Origin: Argopecten irradians
Taxonomy: Eukaryota; Mollusca; Bivalvia; Pectinida; Pectinidae
NCBI RefSeq assembly: GCF_041381155.1
Contig: NC_091145.1
Coordinates: 37,463,882 to 37,527,881 of the forward strand
Length of the DNA stretch: 64,000 nucleotides
Reading direction: 5' to 3'
A program made the translations under genes and the position numbers. The notes under the pieces were generated by a model that saw only the letters and a program-made list of their open reading frames with translations, was not told the origin of the DNA and searched no databases. Below, piece by piece: positions 44,251-59,371 of this stretch. Positions within the stretch are counted from its first letter, which is position 1. Each line of letters starts with the position of its first letter.

Positions 44251-46361
44251 ACTGACATATACTGAAATTCTAATATTTTCAGCATTTTATATCAAAATTG
44301 ATATTTTGAAGGTAAATTTCACACTGGATTTCTAAATTCATATCACTGATATTTTGGAACTAAATACCGTGTCAGGAAATATTTTCAGTAAAAAAACTAC
44401 TTTGAAATTCATAATAAACCGGCCAACCAATGGCCCGGACGAAATTCTATCCGGGGATCAATCTTCTACACACGGGCTATTTCGAAAGTATTTTTTTATT
44501 ATTTACTTGCTTGTTCCGTATTACGCTTTGTTTATAAAACGGGCTTTTGTCCAAACAACCAAAAACATGGATTTATCTATACATTTTACAATAAACATCA
44601 AATCTGTCCAAACTGGAACACATATCGGATGAAAGAAGAATATTTAGAATATTATCGACGAAAAAGTCATTTTCAATATATTATATCATGTTTAATATTC
44701 ACACAAGGAATACTTCTTTTTAACAATACCGTAGTTTTAATTATATTCATGACATGGAGATCACCTAATGATAGGAAAAAAAACTCAACTTCACCTGGAC
44801 CGTGACAAACTAACATTGTCGTCTGTGGAAAAGCATTCGGTTCTACACGCTGTTCAGTATCTAACATTCGTATTTGATTTTGTCAGGGATGAGCGCGAAC
44901 GCAGATCCCCACACCAATAAATTACGTGCCCGATCTCTGTCGCAGGGGCCAATCTGTCCGCTGTGCAATGGACAGACCTCACCCTGGGGAAACCGCCATT
45001 TTGACCACGGTTATCCCTACACCAGGTAAGTATGACATTGAAAGCAATCCATTTAGTTTTAAACAGTTTTTAGACGAATATTTGAAATGACTAACTAAAA
45101 ACACTATACAAATCTATCTTATTTGGTGTAACTTAATATCAGAGTATTATGTTTAGATGTCTAACGAGTGAAGAATAAGCCTTTTCGTATATTGATTTCT
45201 TTAAGTGGTATTCAATCGAAAATTTAAAAGCGTCAAAAACAAAATTTGTAGGTTTTAATACTGGTAGAGATATGAAAAGACGCACCCTATACATCAACTG
45301 ACGTTTATTGTACGTTTTCCGATAGAATTATGTAGCGGTATGTTTAAAGCTAATGTTGTCAAATTCCAATCCGTTAATCATGTCGGTATTACTTGTGTCC
45401 AAACTTGAAATTTCGATTAATTGAAATAACTGCATTATTGTTTATTAGGACAATAAAACAAACATATTTAACACACTTTCATCAACTATTCAAAATAAGG
45501 GAGATAAATCGAGCTCATGAACCATTGTAATCCTGTCTGGCAAGTACATTCCTAATTGACACAAAACAAGATTCATTTCCAAAATATAGGTGTTGATTGA
45601 CTGTTGTTTTTATTTATAAGGAACTGAATAATTTATACATATACATTTGTACAATACCTACTAAAAACACCTTACAATATGTGATGAACCGATTTCATTA
45701 CGCCGTAATCGTTGTATATACGTCAAATTATGTATGTTGTACGTTCACAATACAGTTAACACTGAATAAATACTTACATTTTCCTTAATTCATCACCTTT
45801 TATTTGTAAATAAAAACTGTATAGACATTTTAATCGATAAATGGTGTTTTATGGAATATTCGGAATGACAATAAACGCTATGTTATCAAGTGTTTAGCTT
45901 TACGACATACGTATCATGTTATTATCTTCCGAGAAGACACTTTTCCATCATTTCTTGGCGTGATTTAAAAGTAAAATTACTGTTGGAACAGTCATATTTA
46001 CCTGTGCTGGGATAACCGTGGTCAACTGGGCGGTGTCCCTTGGGTGAGGTCTGACCATTGCACTACGGTCAGACTGGCCCCTGCGGTCCCTAATGGAGAT
46101 GCGGGCACATAATTTGTTAGTGTAGGGATCTACGTTAGCGCTCATCCCTGACAAAATCAAATTTCAAATATTAGTCTATCTTAGCCTTAATAGAAACCAA
46201 GCTAATGTTTCCATTGACCACAGTGTTAACGTTTTAGAACGTACTATAAGAACTGTTAAATCAATTCAATAATCGTGTGATCTATAACTAACAAAATTAA
46301 TGGAAGTCCTTCAGCTCAAACTCCCACCAGAGCAGCCATTTTGAAATATGGTGCATTATAC
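44251..46361 (-). repeat. Array unit 11 (reversed)
   Basis: B 44887-45025, A 46002-46147 (donor GTAAAT). Confidence 0.93.
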
Positions 46362-48471
46362 ACTGACATATACTGAAATTCTAATATTTTCAGCATTTTA
46401 TATCAAAATTGATATTTTGAAGGTAAATTTCACACTGGATTTCTAAATTCATATCACTGATATTTTGGAACTAAATACCGTGTCAGGAAATATTTTCAGT
46501 AAAAAAACTACTTTGAAATTCATAATAAACCGGCCAACCAATGGCCCGGACGAAATTCTATCCGGGGATCAATCTTCTACACACGGGCTATTTCGAAAGT
46601 ATTTTTTTATTATTTACTTGCTTGTTCCGTATTACGCTTTGTTTATAAAACGGGCTTTTGCCCACACAACCAAAAACATGGATTTATCTATACATTTTAC
46701 AATAAACATCAAATCTGTCCAAACTGGAACACATATCGGATGAAAGAAGAATATTTAGAATATTATCCACGAAAATAGTCATTTTCAATATATTATATCA
46801 TGTTTAATATTCACACAAGGAATACTTCTTTTTAACAATACACGTAGTTTTAATTATATTCATGACATGGAGATCACCAAATGATAGAAAAAAACTCAAC
46901 TTAACCTGGACCGTGACAAACGCTAACATTGTCGTCTGTGGAAAAGCATTCGGTTTTTCGTGCTGTTCAGTATCTAACATTCGTATTTGATTTTGTCAGG
47001 GATGAGCGCGAACGCAGATCCCCACACCAATAAATTACGTGCCCGATCTCTGTCGCAGGGGCCAATCTGTCCGCTGTGCAATGGACAGACCTCACCCTGG
47101 GGAAACCGCCATTTTGACCACGGTTATCCCTACACCAGGTAAGTATGACATTGAAAGCAATCCATTTAGTTTTAAACATATTTTAGACGAATATTTGAAA
47201 TGACTAACTGAAAACACTATACAAATCTATCTTATTTGGTGTAACTTAATATCAGAGTATTATGTTTAGATGTCTAACGAGTGAAGAATAAGCCTTTTCG
47301 TATATTGATTTCTTTAAGTGGTATTCAATCGAAAATTTAAAAGCGTCAAAAACAAAATTTGTAGGTTTTAATACTGGTAGAGATATGAAAAGACGCACCC
47401 TATACATCAACTGACGTTTATTGTACGTTTTCCGATAGAATTATGTAGCGGTATGTTTAAAGCTAATGTTGTCAAATTCCAATCCGTTAATCATGTCGGT
47501 ATTACTTGTGTCCAAACTTGAAATTTCGATTAATTGAAATAACTGCATTATTGTTTATTAGGACAATAAAACAAACATATTTAACACACTTTCATCAACT
47601 ATTCAAAATAAGGGAGATAAATCGAGCTCATGAACCATTGTAATCCTGTCTGGCAAGTACATTCCTAACTGACACAAAACAAGATTCATTTCCAAAATAT
47701 AGGTGTTGATTGACTGTTGTTTTTATTTATAAGGAACTGAATAATTTATACATATACATTTGTACAATACCTACTAAACACCTTACAATATTTGATGAAC
47801 CGATTTCATTACGCCGTAATCGTTTGTATACGTCAAATTATGTATGTTGTACGTTCACAATACAGTTAACACTGAATAAATACTTACATTTTCCTTAATT
47901 CATCACCTTTTATTTGTAAATAAAAACTGTATAGACATTTTAATCGATAAATGGTGTTTTATGGAATATTCGGAATGACAATAAACGCTATGTTATCAAG
48001 TGTTTAGCTTTACGACATACGTATCATGTTATTATCTTCCGAGAAGACACTTTTCCATCATTTCTTGGCGTGATTTAAAAGTAAAATTACTGTTGGAACA
48101 GTCATATTTACCTGTGCTGGGATAACCGTGGTCAACTGGGCGGTGTCCCTTGGGTGAGGTCTGACCATTGCACTACGGTCAGACTGGCCCCTGCGGTCCC
48201 TAATGGAGATGCGGGCACGTAATTTGTTAGTGTAGGGATCTGCGTTAGCGCTCATCCCTGACAAAATCAAATTTCAAATATTAGTCTATCTTAGCCTTAA
48301 TAGAAACCAAGCTAATGTTTCCATTGACCACAGTGTTAACGTTTAGGAACGTACTATAAGAACTGTTAAATCAATTCAATAATCGTGTGATATATAACTA
48401 ACAAAATTAATGGAAGTCCTTCAGCTCAAACTCCCACCAGAGCAGCCATTTTGAAATATGGTGCATTATAC
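46362..48471 (-). repeat. Array unit 12 (reversed)
   Basis: B 47000-47138, A 48112-48257 (donor GTAAAT). Confidence 0.93.
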
Positions 48472-49328
48472 ACCGACATATACCGAAATTCTAATATTTT
48501 CAGCATTTTATATCAAAATTGATATTTTGAAGGTAAATTTCACACTGGATTTCTAAATTCATATCACTGATATTTTGGAACTAAATACCGTGTCAGGAAA
48601 TATTTTCAGTAAAAAAACTACTTTGAAATTCATAATAAACCGGCCAACCAATGGCCCGGACGAAATTCCATTCGGGGCTCAATCTTCTACACATAGGCTA
48701 TTTCGAAAGTATTTTTTATTATTTACTTGCTTGTTCGCATTATGCTTTGTTTATAAAACGGGCTTTTGTCCAAATAACCAAAAAACATGGATTTATCTAT
48801 ACATTTTACAATAAACATCAAATCTGTCCAAACTGGAACGCAGATCCCCACACCAATAAATTACGTGCCCGATCTCTGTCGCAGGGGTCAATCTGTCCTC
48901 TGTACAATGGACAGACCTCACCCTGGGGAAACCGCCATTTTGACCACGGTTATCCCTACACCAGGTAAGTATGACATTGAAAGCAATACATTTATTTTCA
49001 AACAATTTCTAGGCGAATATTTGAAATTACTAACTGAAAACACTATTACAATCTATCTAGTTTGGTATATCTTGATATTAGAGTATTACGTTTAGATGTC
49101 TAACGAAAGAAGAACATTTTTCGTATATTGAATGTTTTAAGTAGTAATTCAAAAGCGATCAAAACAAAATCTGTAGGTGGATGTTGTATCTATTCGTGTC
49201 ATATATGAAAAAAATGACTGAGATTCAGAATCAGCAAGTGACACACGTTAACATTGTCGTATATTAAAAATCATTTCGTTGTTTGCTCTCTTATAATTAT
49301 TATCTAACATTCGCATTTGTTTTGTCAG

Positions 49329-49364
49329 GGATGAGTGCGAACGCAGATACCCAACCCACACCAA
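49329..49364 (+). other. Fragment of an exon-like module (5' end only)
   Basis: TTTTGTCAG, GGATGAGTGCGAACGCAGAT, then homology is lost within about 15 bp. It sits between the truncated B and module C of the same unit. Confidence 0.6.
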
Positions 49365-49466
49365 AATGGTCTCAATGGGGAATTCGTTACTATAAAAAAA
49401 ATTCTCGAATTATACTCACTTCACTTGCTCTCTTTAGTATTTAGCATTTGTATTTGATTTTGTCAG

Positions 49467-49606
49467 GGATGAGTGCGAACACAGATCCCCACACTAATAA
49501 ATTACGTGCCCGATTCCTTTATCGCAGGGGTTAGCCTGTCCACTGTATAATGGACAAAGCTCATCCTGGGGAAACCGCAAGTTTGACCACGGTTATCCCT
49601 GCACAA
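49467..49606 (+). other. Module C, diverged relative of A and B
   Basis: TTTTGTCAG acceptor and ATG retained. The peptide starts MSANTDPHTNKLRARFLYRR and then meets a stop; the rest of that frame would read HPGETASLTTVIPAQ, in register with module A. The donor GT is gone (GCACAAGAATATG). It links the A frame and the B sequence and may be closer to their ancestor, or may be an independently decayed copy. Confidence 0.65.
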
Positions 49607-50939
49607 GAATATGACTGTAACAGAAATGTATTTTCTTTTAAATAATTTCTAGGCGAATATTTTAAATGACTTATTCAAAACACTATTCAAATCTATTGAA
49701 TTGGGTATATCTTGGTATCAGAGTATTACATTTAGATGTCTGACGAGTAAAGAATAACCCTTTTCGTATATTGAATCATTTAAGTGGTATTCAATCGAAA
49801 ATTTAAAAGCGTCAAAAACAAAATTTGTAGGTTTTAATACTGGTAGAGATATGAAAAGACGCACCCTATACATCAACTGACGTTTATTGTACGTTTTCCG
49901 ATAGAATTATGTAGCGGTATGTTTAAAGCTAATGTTGTCAAATTCCAATCCGTTAATCATGTCGGTATTACTTGTGTCCAAACTTGAAATTTCGATTAAT
50001 TGAAATAACTGCATTATTGTTTATTAGGACAATAAAACAAACATATTTAACACACTTTCATCAACTATTCAAATTAAGGGAGATAAATCGAGCTCATGAA
50101 CCATTGTAATCCTGTCTGGCAAGTACATTCCTAACTGACACAAAACAAGATTCATTTCCAAAATATAGGTGTTGATTGACTGTTGTTTTTATTTATAAGG
50201 AACTGAATAATTTATACATATACATTTGTACAATACCTACTAAACACCTTACAATATTTGATGAACCGATTTCATTACGCCGTAATCGTTGTATATACGT
50301 CAAATTATGTATGTTGTACGTTCACAATACAGTTAACACTGAATAAATACTTACATTTTCCTTAATTCATCACCTTTTATTTGTAAATAAAAACTGTATA
50401 GACATTTTAATCGATAAATGGTGTTTTATGGAATATTCGGAATGACAATAAACGCTATGTTATCAAGTGTTTAGCTTTATGACATACGTATCATGTCATT
50501 ATCTTCCGAGAAGACACTTTTCTATCAATTCTCGGCGATAATTTAAAAGCAAAGTTACTGTTGGAACAGTCATACTTACCTGTGCTGGGATAACCGTGGT
50601 CAACTGGGCGGTGTCCCTTGGGTGAGGTCTGACCGTTGCACTATGGTCAGACTGGCCCCTGCGGTCCCTAATGGAGATGCGGGCACGTAATTTGTTAGTG
50701 TAGGGATCTGCGTTAGCGCTCATCCCTGACAAAATCAAATTTCAAATATTAGTCTATCTTAGCCTTAATAGAAACCAAGCTAATGTTTCCATTGACCACA
50801 GTGTTAACGTTTTAGAACGTACTATAAGAACTGTTAAATCAATTCAATAATCGTGTGATCTATAACTAACAAAATTAATGGAAGTCCTTCAGCTCAAACT
50901 CCCACCAGAGCAGCCATTTTGAAATATGGTGCATTATAC

Positions 50940-53047
50940 ACTGACATATACTGAAATTCTAATATTTCAGCATTTCATATCAAAATTGATATTTTGAAGG
51001 TAAATTTCACACTGGATTTCTAAATTCATATCACTGATATTTTGGAACTAAATACCGTGTCAGGAAATATTTTCAGTAAAAAACTACTTTGAAATTCATT
51101 ATAAACCGGCCAACCAATGGCCCGGACGAAATTCTATCCGGGGCTCAATCTTCTACACACGGGCTATTTCGAAAGTATTTTTTTATTACTTACTTGCTTG
51201 TTCCGTATTACGCTTTGTTTATAAAACGGGCTTTTGCCCAAACAACCAAAAACGTGGATTTATCTATACATTTTACAATAAACATAAAATCTGTCCAAAC
51301 TGGAACACATATCGGATGAAAGAAGAATATTTAGAATATTATCCACGAAAAAAATCATTTTCATTATATTATATCATGTTTAATATTCACACAAGGAATA
51401 CTTCTTTTTAACAATACACGTAGTTTTAATTATATTCATGACATGGAGATCACCAAATGATAGAAAAAAACTCAACTTAACCTGGACCGTGACAAACGCT
51501 AACATTGTCGTCTGTGGAAAAGCATTCGGTTTTTCGTGCTGTTCAGTATCTAACATTCGTATTTGATTTTGTCAGGGATGAGCGCGAACGCAGATCCCCA
51601 CACCAATAAATTACGTGCCCGATCTCTGTCGCAGGGGCCAATCTGTCCGCTGTGCAATGGACAGACCTCACCCTGGGGAAACCGCCATTTTGACCACGGT
51701 TATCCCTACACCAGGTAAGTATGACATTGAAAGCAATCCATTTAGTTTTAAACATATTTTAGACGAATATTTGAAATGACTAACTGAAAACACTATACAA
51801 ATCTATCTTATTTGGTGTAACTTAATATCAGAGTATTATGTTTAGATGTCTAACGAGTGAAGAATAAGCCTTTTCGTATATTGATTTCTTTAAGTGGTAT
51901 TCATTCGAAAATTTAAAAGCGTCAAAAACAAAATTTGTAGGTTTTAATACTGGTAGAGATATGAAAAGACGCACCCTATACATCAACTGACGTTTATTGT
52001 ACGTTTTCCGATAGAATTATGTAGCGGTATGTTTAAAGCTAATGTTGTCAAATTCCAATCCGTTAATCATGTCGGTATTACTTGTGTCCAAACTTGAAAT
52101 TTCGATTAATTGAAATAACTGCATTATTGTTTATTAGGACAATAAAACAAACATATTTAACACACTTTCATCAACTATTCAAATGAAGGGAGATAAATCG
52201 AGCTCATGAACCATTGTAATCCTGTCTGGCAAGTACATTCCTAACTGACACAAAACAAGATTCATTTCCAAAATATAGGTGTTGATTGACTGTTGTTTTT
52301 ATTTATAAGGAACTGAATTTATACATATACATTTGTACAATAGTAACAAAACACCTTACAATATTTGATGAACCGATTTCATTACGCCGTAATCGTTGTA
52401 TATACGTCAAATTATGTATTTTGTACGTTCACATTTACAGTTAACACTGAATAAATACTTACATTTTCCTTAATTCATCACCTTTTATTTGTAAATAAAA
52501 ACTGTATAGACATTTTAATCGATAAATGGTGTTTTATGGAATATTCGGAATGACAATAAACGCTATGTTATCAAGTGTTTAGCTTTACGACATACGTATC
52601 ATGTCATTATCTTCCGAGAAGACACTTTTCCATCAATTCTCGGCGATAATTTAAAAGCAAAATTACTGTTGGAACAGTCATATTTACCTGTGCTGGGATA
52701 ACCGTGGTCAACTGGGCGGTGTCCCTTGGGTGAGGTCTGACCATTGCACTACGGTCAGACTGGCCCCTGCGGTCCCTAATGGAGATGCGGGCACGTAATT
52801 TGTTAGTGTAGGGATCTGCGTTAGCGCTCATCCCTGACAAAATCAAATTTCAAATATTAGTCTATCTTAGCCTTAATAGAAACCAAGCTAATGTTTCCAT
52901 TGACCACAGTGTTAACGTTTTAGAACGTACTATAAGAACTGTTAAATCAATTCAATAATCGTGTGATCTATAACTAACAAAATTAATGGAAGTCCTTCAG
53001 CTCAAACTCCCACCAGAGCAGCCATTTTGAAATATGGTGCATTATAC
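50940..53047 (-). repeat. Array unit 14 (reversed)
   Basis: B 51576-51714, A 52688-52833 (donor GTAAAT). Confidence 0.94.
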
Positions 53048-55161
53048 ACTGACATATACTGAAATTCTAATATTTTCAGCATTTTATATCAAAATTGATA
53101 TTTTGAAGGTAAATTTCACACTGGATTTCTAAATTCATATCACTGATATTTTGGAACTAAATACCGTGTCAGGAAATATTTTCAGTAAAAAAACTACTTT
53201 GAAATTCATTAATAAACCGGCCAACCAATGGCCCGGACGAAATTCTATCCGGGGCTCAATCTTCTACACACGGGCTATTTCGAAAGTATTTTTTTATTAT
53301 TTACTTGCTTGTTCCGTATTACGCTTTGTTTATAAAACGGGCTTTTGCCCAAACAACCAAAAACATGGATTTATCTATACATTTTACAATAAACATCAAA
53401 TCTGTCCAAACTGGAACACATATCGGATGAAAGAAGAATATTTAGAATATTATCCACGAAAATAGTCATTTTCAATATATTATATCATGTTTAATATTCA
53501 CACAAGGAATACTTCTTTTTAACAATACACGTAGTTTTAATTATATTCATGACATGGAGATCACCAAATGATAGAAAAAAACTCAACTTAACCTGGACCG
53601 TGACAAACGCTAACATTGTCGTCTGTGGAAAAGCATTCGGTTTTTCGTGCTGTTCAGTATCTAACATTCGTATTTGATTTTGTCAGGGATGAGCGCGAAC
53701 GCAGATCCCCACACCAATAAATTACGTGCCCGATCTCTGTCGCAGGGGCCAATCTGTCCGCTGTGCAATGGACAGACCTCACCCTGGGGAAACCGCCATT
53801 TTGACCACGGTTATCCCTACACCAGGTAAGTATGACATTGAAAGCAATCCATTTAGTTTTAAACAGTTTTTAGACGAATATTTGAAATGACTAACTAAAA
53901 ACACTATACAAATATATCTTATTTGGTGTAACTTAATATCAGAGTATTATGTTTAGATGTCTAACGAGTGAAGAATAAGCCTTTTCGTATATTGATTTCT
54001 TTAAGTGGTATTCATTCGAAAATTTCAAAAGCGATAAAAACAAAAATCTGAATGTTTTAATATTGGAATAGATATGAAAAGACGCACCCTATACATCAAC
54101 TGACGTTTATTTGTACGTTTTCCGATAGAATTATGTAGCGGTGTGTTTAAAGCTTATGTTGTCAATTTACAATCCGGTAAGCAGGTATGTGTTTCTTGTG
54201 TCCAAACTTGAAATTTCGTTTAACTGGAATAACTGCATTGTTGTTTATTAGGATAATAAAACAAACATATTTTACACACTTTGCATCAACTATTCAAATG
54301 AAGGGAGATAAGTCGAGCTCATGAACCATTGTAATCCTGTCTGACACGCACATTCCTAATTGACACAAAACAAGATTCATTTCCAAAATATAGGTGTTGA
54401 TTGACTGTTGTTTTTATGTATAAGGGACTGAATAATTTATACATATACAATAGTCAAACTACAAAACACCTTACAATATGTGATGAACCGATTTCATTAC
54501 GCCGTAATCGTTGTATATACGTCAAATTATGTATTTTGTACGTTCACACATTTATGTTCACACTGAATAAATACTTACATTTTCCTTAATTCATCAACTT
54601 TTATTTGTAATAAAAACTGTATAGACATTTTAATCGATAATGGTGTTTTATGGAATATTCGGAATGACAATAAACGCTATGTTATCAAGTGTTTAGCTTT
54701 ATGACATACGTATCATGTCATTATCTTCCGAGAAGACACTTTTCTATCAATTCTCGGCGATAATTTAAAAGCAAAATTACTGTTGGAACAGTCATACTTA
54801 CCTGTGCTGGGATAACCGTGGTCAACTGGGCGGTGTCCCTTGGGTGAGGTCTGACCATTGCACTACGGTCAGACTGGCCCCTGCGGTCCCTAATGGAGAT
54901 GCGGGCACGTAATTTGTTAGTGTAGGGATCTGCGTTAGCGCTCATCCCTGACAAAATCAAATTTCAAATATTAGTCTATCTTAGCCTTAATAGAAACCAA
55001 GCTAATGTTTCCATTGACCACAGTGTTAACGTTTTAGAACGTACTATAAGAACTGTTAAATCAATTCAATAATCGTGTGATCTATAACTAACAAAATTAA
55101 TGGAAGTCCTTCAGCTCAAACTCCCACCAGAGCAGCCATTTTGAAATATGGTGCATTATAC
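53048..55161 (-). repeat. Array unit 15 (reversed)
   Basis: B 53687-53825, A 54802-54947, complete splice signals. Confidence 0.94.
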
Positions 55162-57265
55162 ACTGACATATACTGAAATTCTAATATTTCAGCATTTCAT
55201 ATCAAAATTGATATTTTGAAGGTAAATTTCACACTGGATTTCTAAATTCATATCACTGATATTTTGGAACTAAATACCGTGTCAGGAAATATTTTCAGTA
55301 AAAAACTACTTTGAAATTCATTATAAACCGGCCAACCAATGGCCCGGACGAAATTCTATCCGGGGCTCAATCTTCTACACACGGGCTATTTCGAAAGTAT
55401 TTTTTTATTACTTACTTGCTTGTTCCGTATTACGCTTTGTTTATAAAACGGGCTTTTGCCCAAACAACCAAAAACGTGTATTTATCTATACATTTTACAA
55501 TAAACATAAAATCTGTCCAAACTGGAACACATATCGGATGAAAGAAGAATATTTAGAATATTATCCACGAAAAAAATCATTTTCATTATATTATATCATG
55601 TTTAATATTCACACAAGGAATACTTCTTTTTAACAATACACGTAGTTTTAATTATATTCATGACATGGAGATCACCAAATGATAGAAAAAAAAACTCAAC
55701 TTAACCTGGACCGTGACAAACGCTAACATTGTCGTCTGTGGAAAAGCATTCGGTTTTTCGTGCTGTTCAGTATCTAACATTCGTATTTGATTTTGTCAGG
55801 GATGAGCGCGAACGCAGATCCCCACACCAATAAATTACGTGCCCGATCTCTGTCGCAGGGGCCAATCTGTCCGCTGTGCAATGGACAGACCTCACCCTGG
55901 GGAAACCGCCATTTTGACCACGGTTATCCCTACACCAGGTAAGTATGACATTGAAAGCAATCCATTTAGTTTTAAACATATTTTAGACGAATATTTGAAA
56001 TGACTAACTGAAAACACTATACAAATCTATCTTATTTGGTGTAACTTAATATCAGAGTATTATGTTTAGATGTCTAACGAGTGAAGAATAAGCCTTTTCG
56101 TATATTGATTTCTTTAAGTGGTATTCAATCGAAAATTTAAAAGCGATAAAAACTAAATCTGAATGTATTAATATTGGAATAGATATGAAAAGACGCACCC
56201 TATACATCAACTGACGTTTATTGTACGTTTTCCGATAGAATTATGTAGCGGTGTGTTTAAAGCTTATGTTGTCAATTTACAATCCGGTAAGCAGGTATGT
56301 GTTTCTTGTGTCCAAACTTGAAATTTCGTTAACTGAAATAACTGCATTGTTGTTTATTAGGATAATAAAACAAACATATTTTACACACTTGCATCAACTA
56401 TTCAAATGAAGGGAGATAAGTCGAGCTCATGTACCATTGTAATCCTGTCTGACACGCACATTCCTAATTGACACAAAACAAGATTCATTTCCAAAATATA
56501 GGTGTTGATTGACTGTTGTTTTTATGTATAAGGGAGTGAATAATATATACATATACAATAGTAAAACAAAACACCTTACAATATGTGATGAACCGATTTC
56601 ATTACGCCGTAATCGTTGTATATACGTCAAATTATGTATTTTGTACGTTCACATTTATGTTCACACTGAATAAATACTTACATTTTCCTTAATTCATCAA
56701 CTTTTATTTGTTATAAAAACTGTATAGACATTTTAATCGATAAATGGTGTTTTATGGAATATTCGGAATGACAATAAACGCTATGTTATCAAGTGTTTAG
56801 CTTTATGACATACGTATCATGTCATTATCTTCCGAGAAGACACTTTTCTATCAATTCTCGGCGATAATTTAAAAGCAAAGTTACTGTTGGAACAGTCATA
56901 TTTACCTGTGCTGGGATAACCGTGGTCAACTGGGCGGTGTCCCTTGGGTGAGGTCTGACCATTGCACTACGGTCAGACTGGCCCCTGCGGTCCCTAATGG
57001 AGATGCGGGCACGTAATTTGTTAGTGTAGGGATCTGCGTTAGCGCTCATCCCTGACAAAATCAAATTTCAAATATTAGTCTATCTTAGCCTTAATAGAAA
57101 CCAAGCTAATGTTTCCATTGACCACAGTGTTAAAGTTTTAGAACATACTATAAGAACTGTTAAATCAATTCAATAATCGTGTGATCTATAACTAACAAAA
57201 TTAATGGAAGTCCTTCAGCCCAAACTCCCACCAGAGCAGCCATTTTGAAATATGGTGCATTATAC
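55162..57265 (-). repeat. Array unit 16 (reversed)
   Basis: B 55800-55938, A 56906-57051 (donor GTAAAT). Confidence 0.94.
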
Positions 57266-59371
57266 ACTGACATATACTGAAATTCTAATATTTCAGCATT
57301 TCATATCAAAATTGATATTTTGAAGGTAAATTTCACACTGGATTTCTAAATTCATATCACTGATATTTTGGAACTAAATACCGTGTCAGGAAATATTTTC
57401 AGTAAAAAACTACTTTGAAATTCATTATAAACCGGCCAACCAATGGCCCGGACGAAATTCTATCCGGGGCTCAATCTTCTACACACGGGCTATTTCGAAA
57501 GTATTTTTTTATTATTTACTTGCTTGTTCCGTATTACGCTTTGTTTATAAAACGGGCTTTTGCCCAACAAACCAAAAACGTGGATTTATCTATACATTTT
57601 ACAATAAACATCAAATCTGTCCAAACTGGAACACATATCGGATGAAAGAAGAATATTTAGAATATTATCCACGAAAATAGTCATTTTCAATATATTATAT
57701 CATGTTTAATATTCACACAAGGAATACTTCTTTTTAACAATACACGTAGTTTTAATTATATTCATGACATGGAGATCACCTAATGATAGAAAAAAAACTC
57801 AACTTAACCTGGACCGTGACAAACGCTAACATTGTCGTCTGTGGAAAAGCATTCGGTTTTTCGTGCTGTTCAGTATCTAACATTCGTATTTGATTTTGTC
57901 AGGGATGAGCGCGAACGCAGATCCCCACACCAATAAATTACGTGCCCGATCTCTGTCGCAGGGGCCAATCTGTCCGCTGTGCAATGGACAGACCTCACCC
58001 TGGGGAAACCGCCATTTTGACCACGGTTATCCCTACACCAGGTAAGTATGACATTGAAAGCAATCCATTTAGTTTTAAACAGTTTTTAGACGAATATTTG
58101 AAATGACTAACTAAAAACACTATACAAATATATCTTATTTGGTGTAACTTAATATCAGAGTATTATGTTTTAGATGTCTAACGAGTGAAGAATAAGCCTT
58201 TTCGTATATTGATTTCTTTAAGTGGTATTCATTCGAAAATTCAAAAGCGATAAAAACTAAATCTGAATGTATTAATATTGGAATAGATATGAAAAGACGC
58301 ACCCTATACATCAACTGACGTTTATTGTACGTTTTCCGATAGAATTATGTAGCGGTGTGTTTAAAGCTTATGTTGTCAATTTACAATCCGGTAAGCAGGT
58401 ATGTGTTTCTTGTGTCCAAACTTGAAATTTCGTTTAACTGGAATAACTGCATTGTTGTTTATTAGGATAATAAAACAAACATATTTTACACACTTGCATC
58501 AACTATTCAAATGAAGGGAGATAAGTCGAGCTCATGTACCATTGTAATCCTGTCTGACACGCACATTCCTAATTGACACAAAACAAGATTCATTTCCAAA
58601 ATATAGGTGTTGATTGACTGTTGTTTTTATGTATAAGGGAGTGAATAACGTATACATATACAATAGTAACAAAAACACCTTACAATATGTGATGAACAGA
58701 TTTCATTACGCCGTAATCGTTGTATATACGTCAAATTATGTATTTTGTACGTTCACATTTATGTTCACACTGAATAAATACTTACATTTTCCTTAATTCA
58801 TCAACTTTTATTTGTTATAAAAAACTGTATAGACATTTTAATCGATAACTGGTGTTTTATGGAATATTCGGAATGACAATAAACGCTATGTTATCAAGTG
58901 TTTAGCTTTTATGACATACGTATCATGTCATTATCTTCCGAGAAGACACTTTTCTATCAATTCTCGGCGATAATTTAAAAGCAAAATTACTGTTGGAACA
59001 GTCATACTTACCTGTGCTGGGATAACCGTGGTCAACTGGGCGGTGTCCCTTGGGTGAGGTCTGACCATTGCACTACGGTCAGACTGGCCCCTGCGGTCCC
59101 TAATGGAGATGCGGGCACGTAATTTGTTAGTGTAGGGATCTGCGTTAGCGCTCATCCCTGACAAAATCAAATTTCAAATATTAGTCTATCTTAGCCTTAA
59201 TAGAAACCAAGCTAATGTTTCCATTGACCACAGTGTTAAAGTTTTAGAACATACTATAAGAACTGTTAAATCAATTCAATAATCGTGTGATCTATAACTA
59301 ACAAAATTAATGGAAGTCCTTCAGCCCAAACTCCCACCAGAGCAGCCATTTTGAAATATGGTGCATTATAC
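57266..59371 (-). repeat. Array unit 17 (reversed)
   Basis: B 57903-58041, A 59012-59157. Shares the GATGAACAGATTTC variant with units 18-19 and, in mirror image, with forward units 4-7. Confidence 0.94.

Larger units (their letters stand above)
48472..50939 (-). repeat. Array unit 13 (reversed, 2468 bp, rearranged)
   Basis: A ~280-bp deletion joins CTGGAAC to the inside of module B at about 48835, removing the B acceptor and ATG. About 0.64 kb of extra sequence follows, with a module fragment (49329) and module C (49467). A 50580-50725 is intact. Confidence 0.9.

Noticed and set aside
51543-51755. About 70-codon frame antisense to module B
   Set aside because: It is the mirror of the module, lacks splice signals on that strand and is open only by virtue of base composition.
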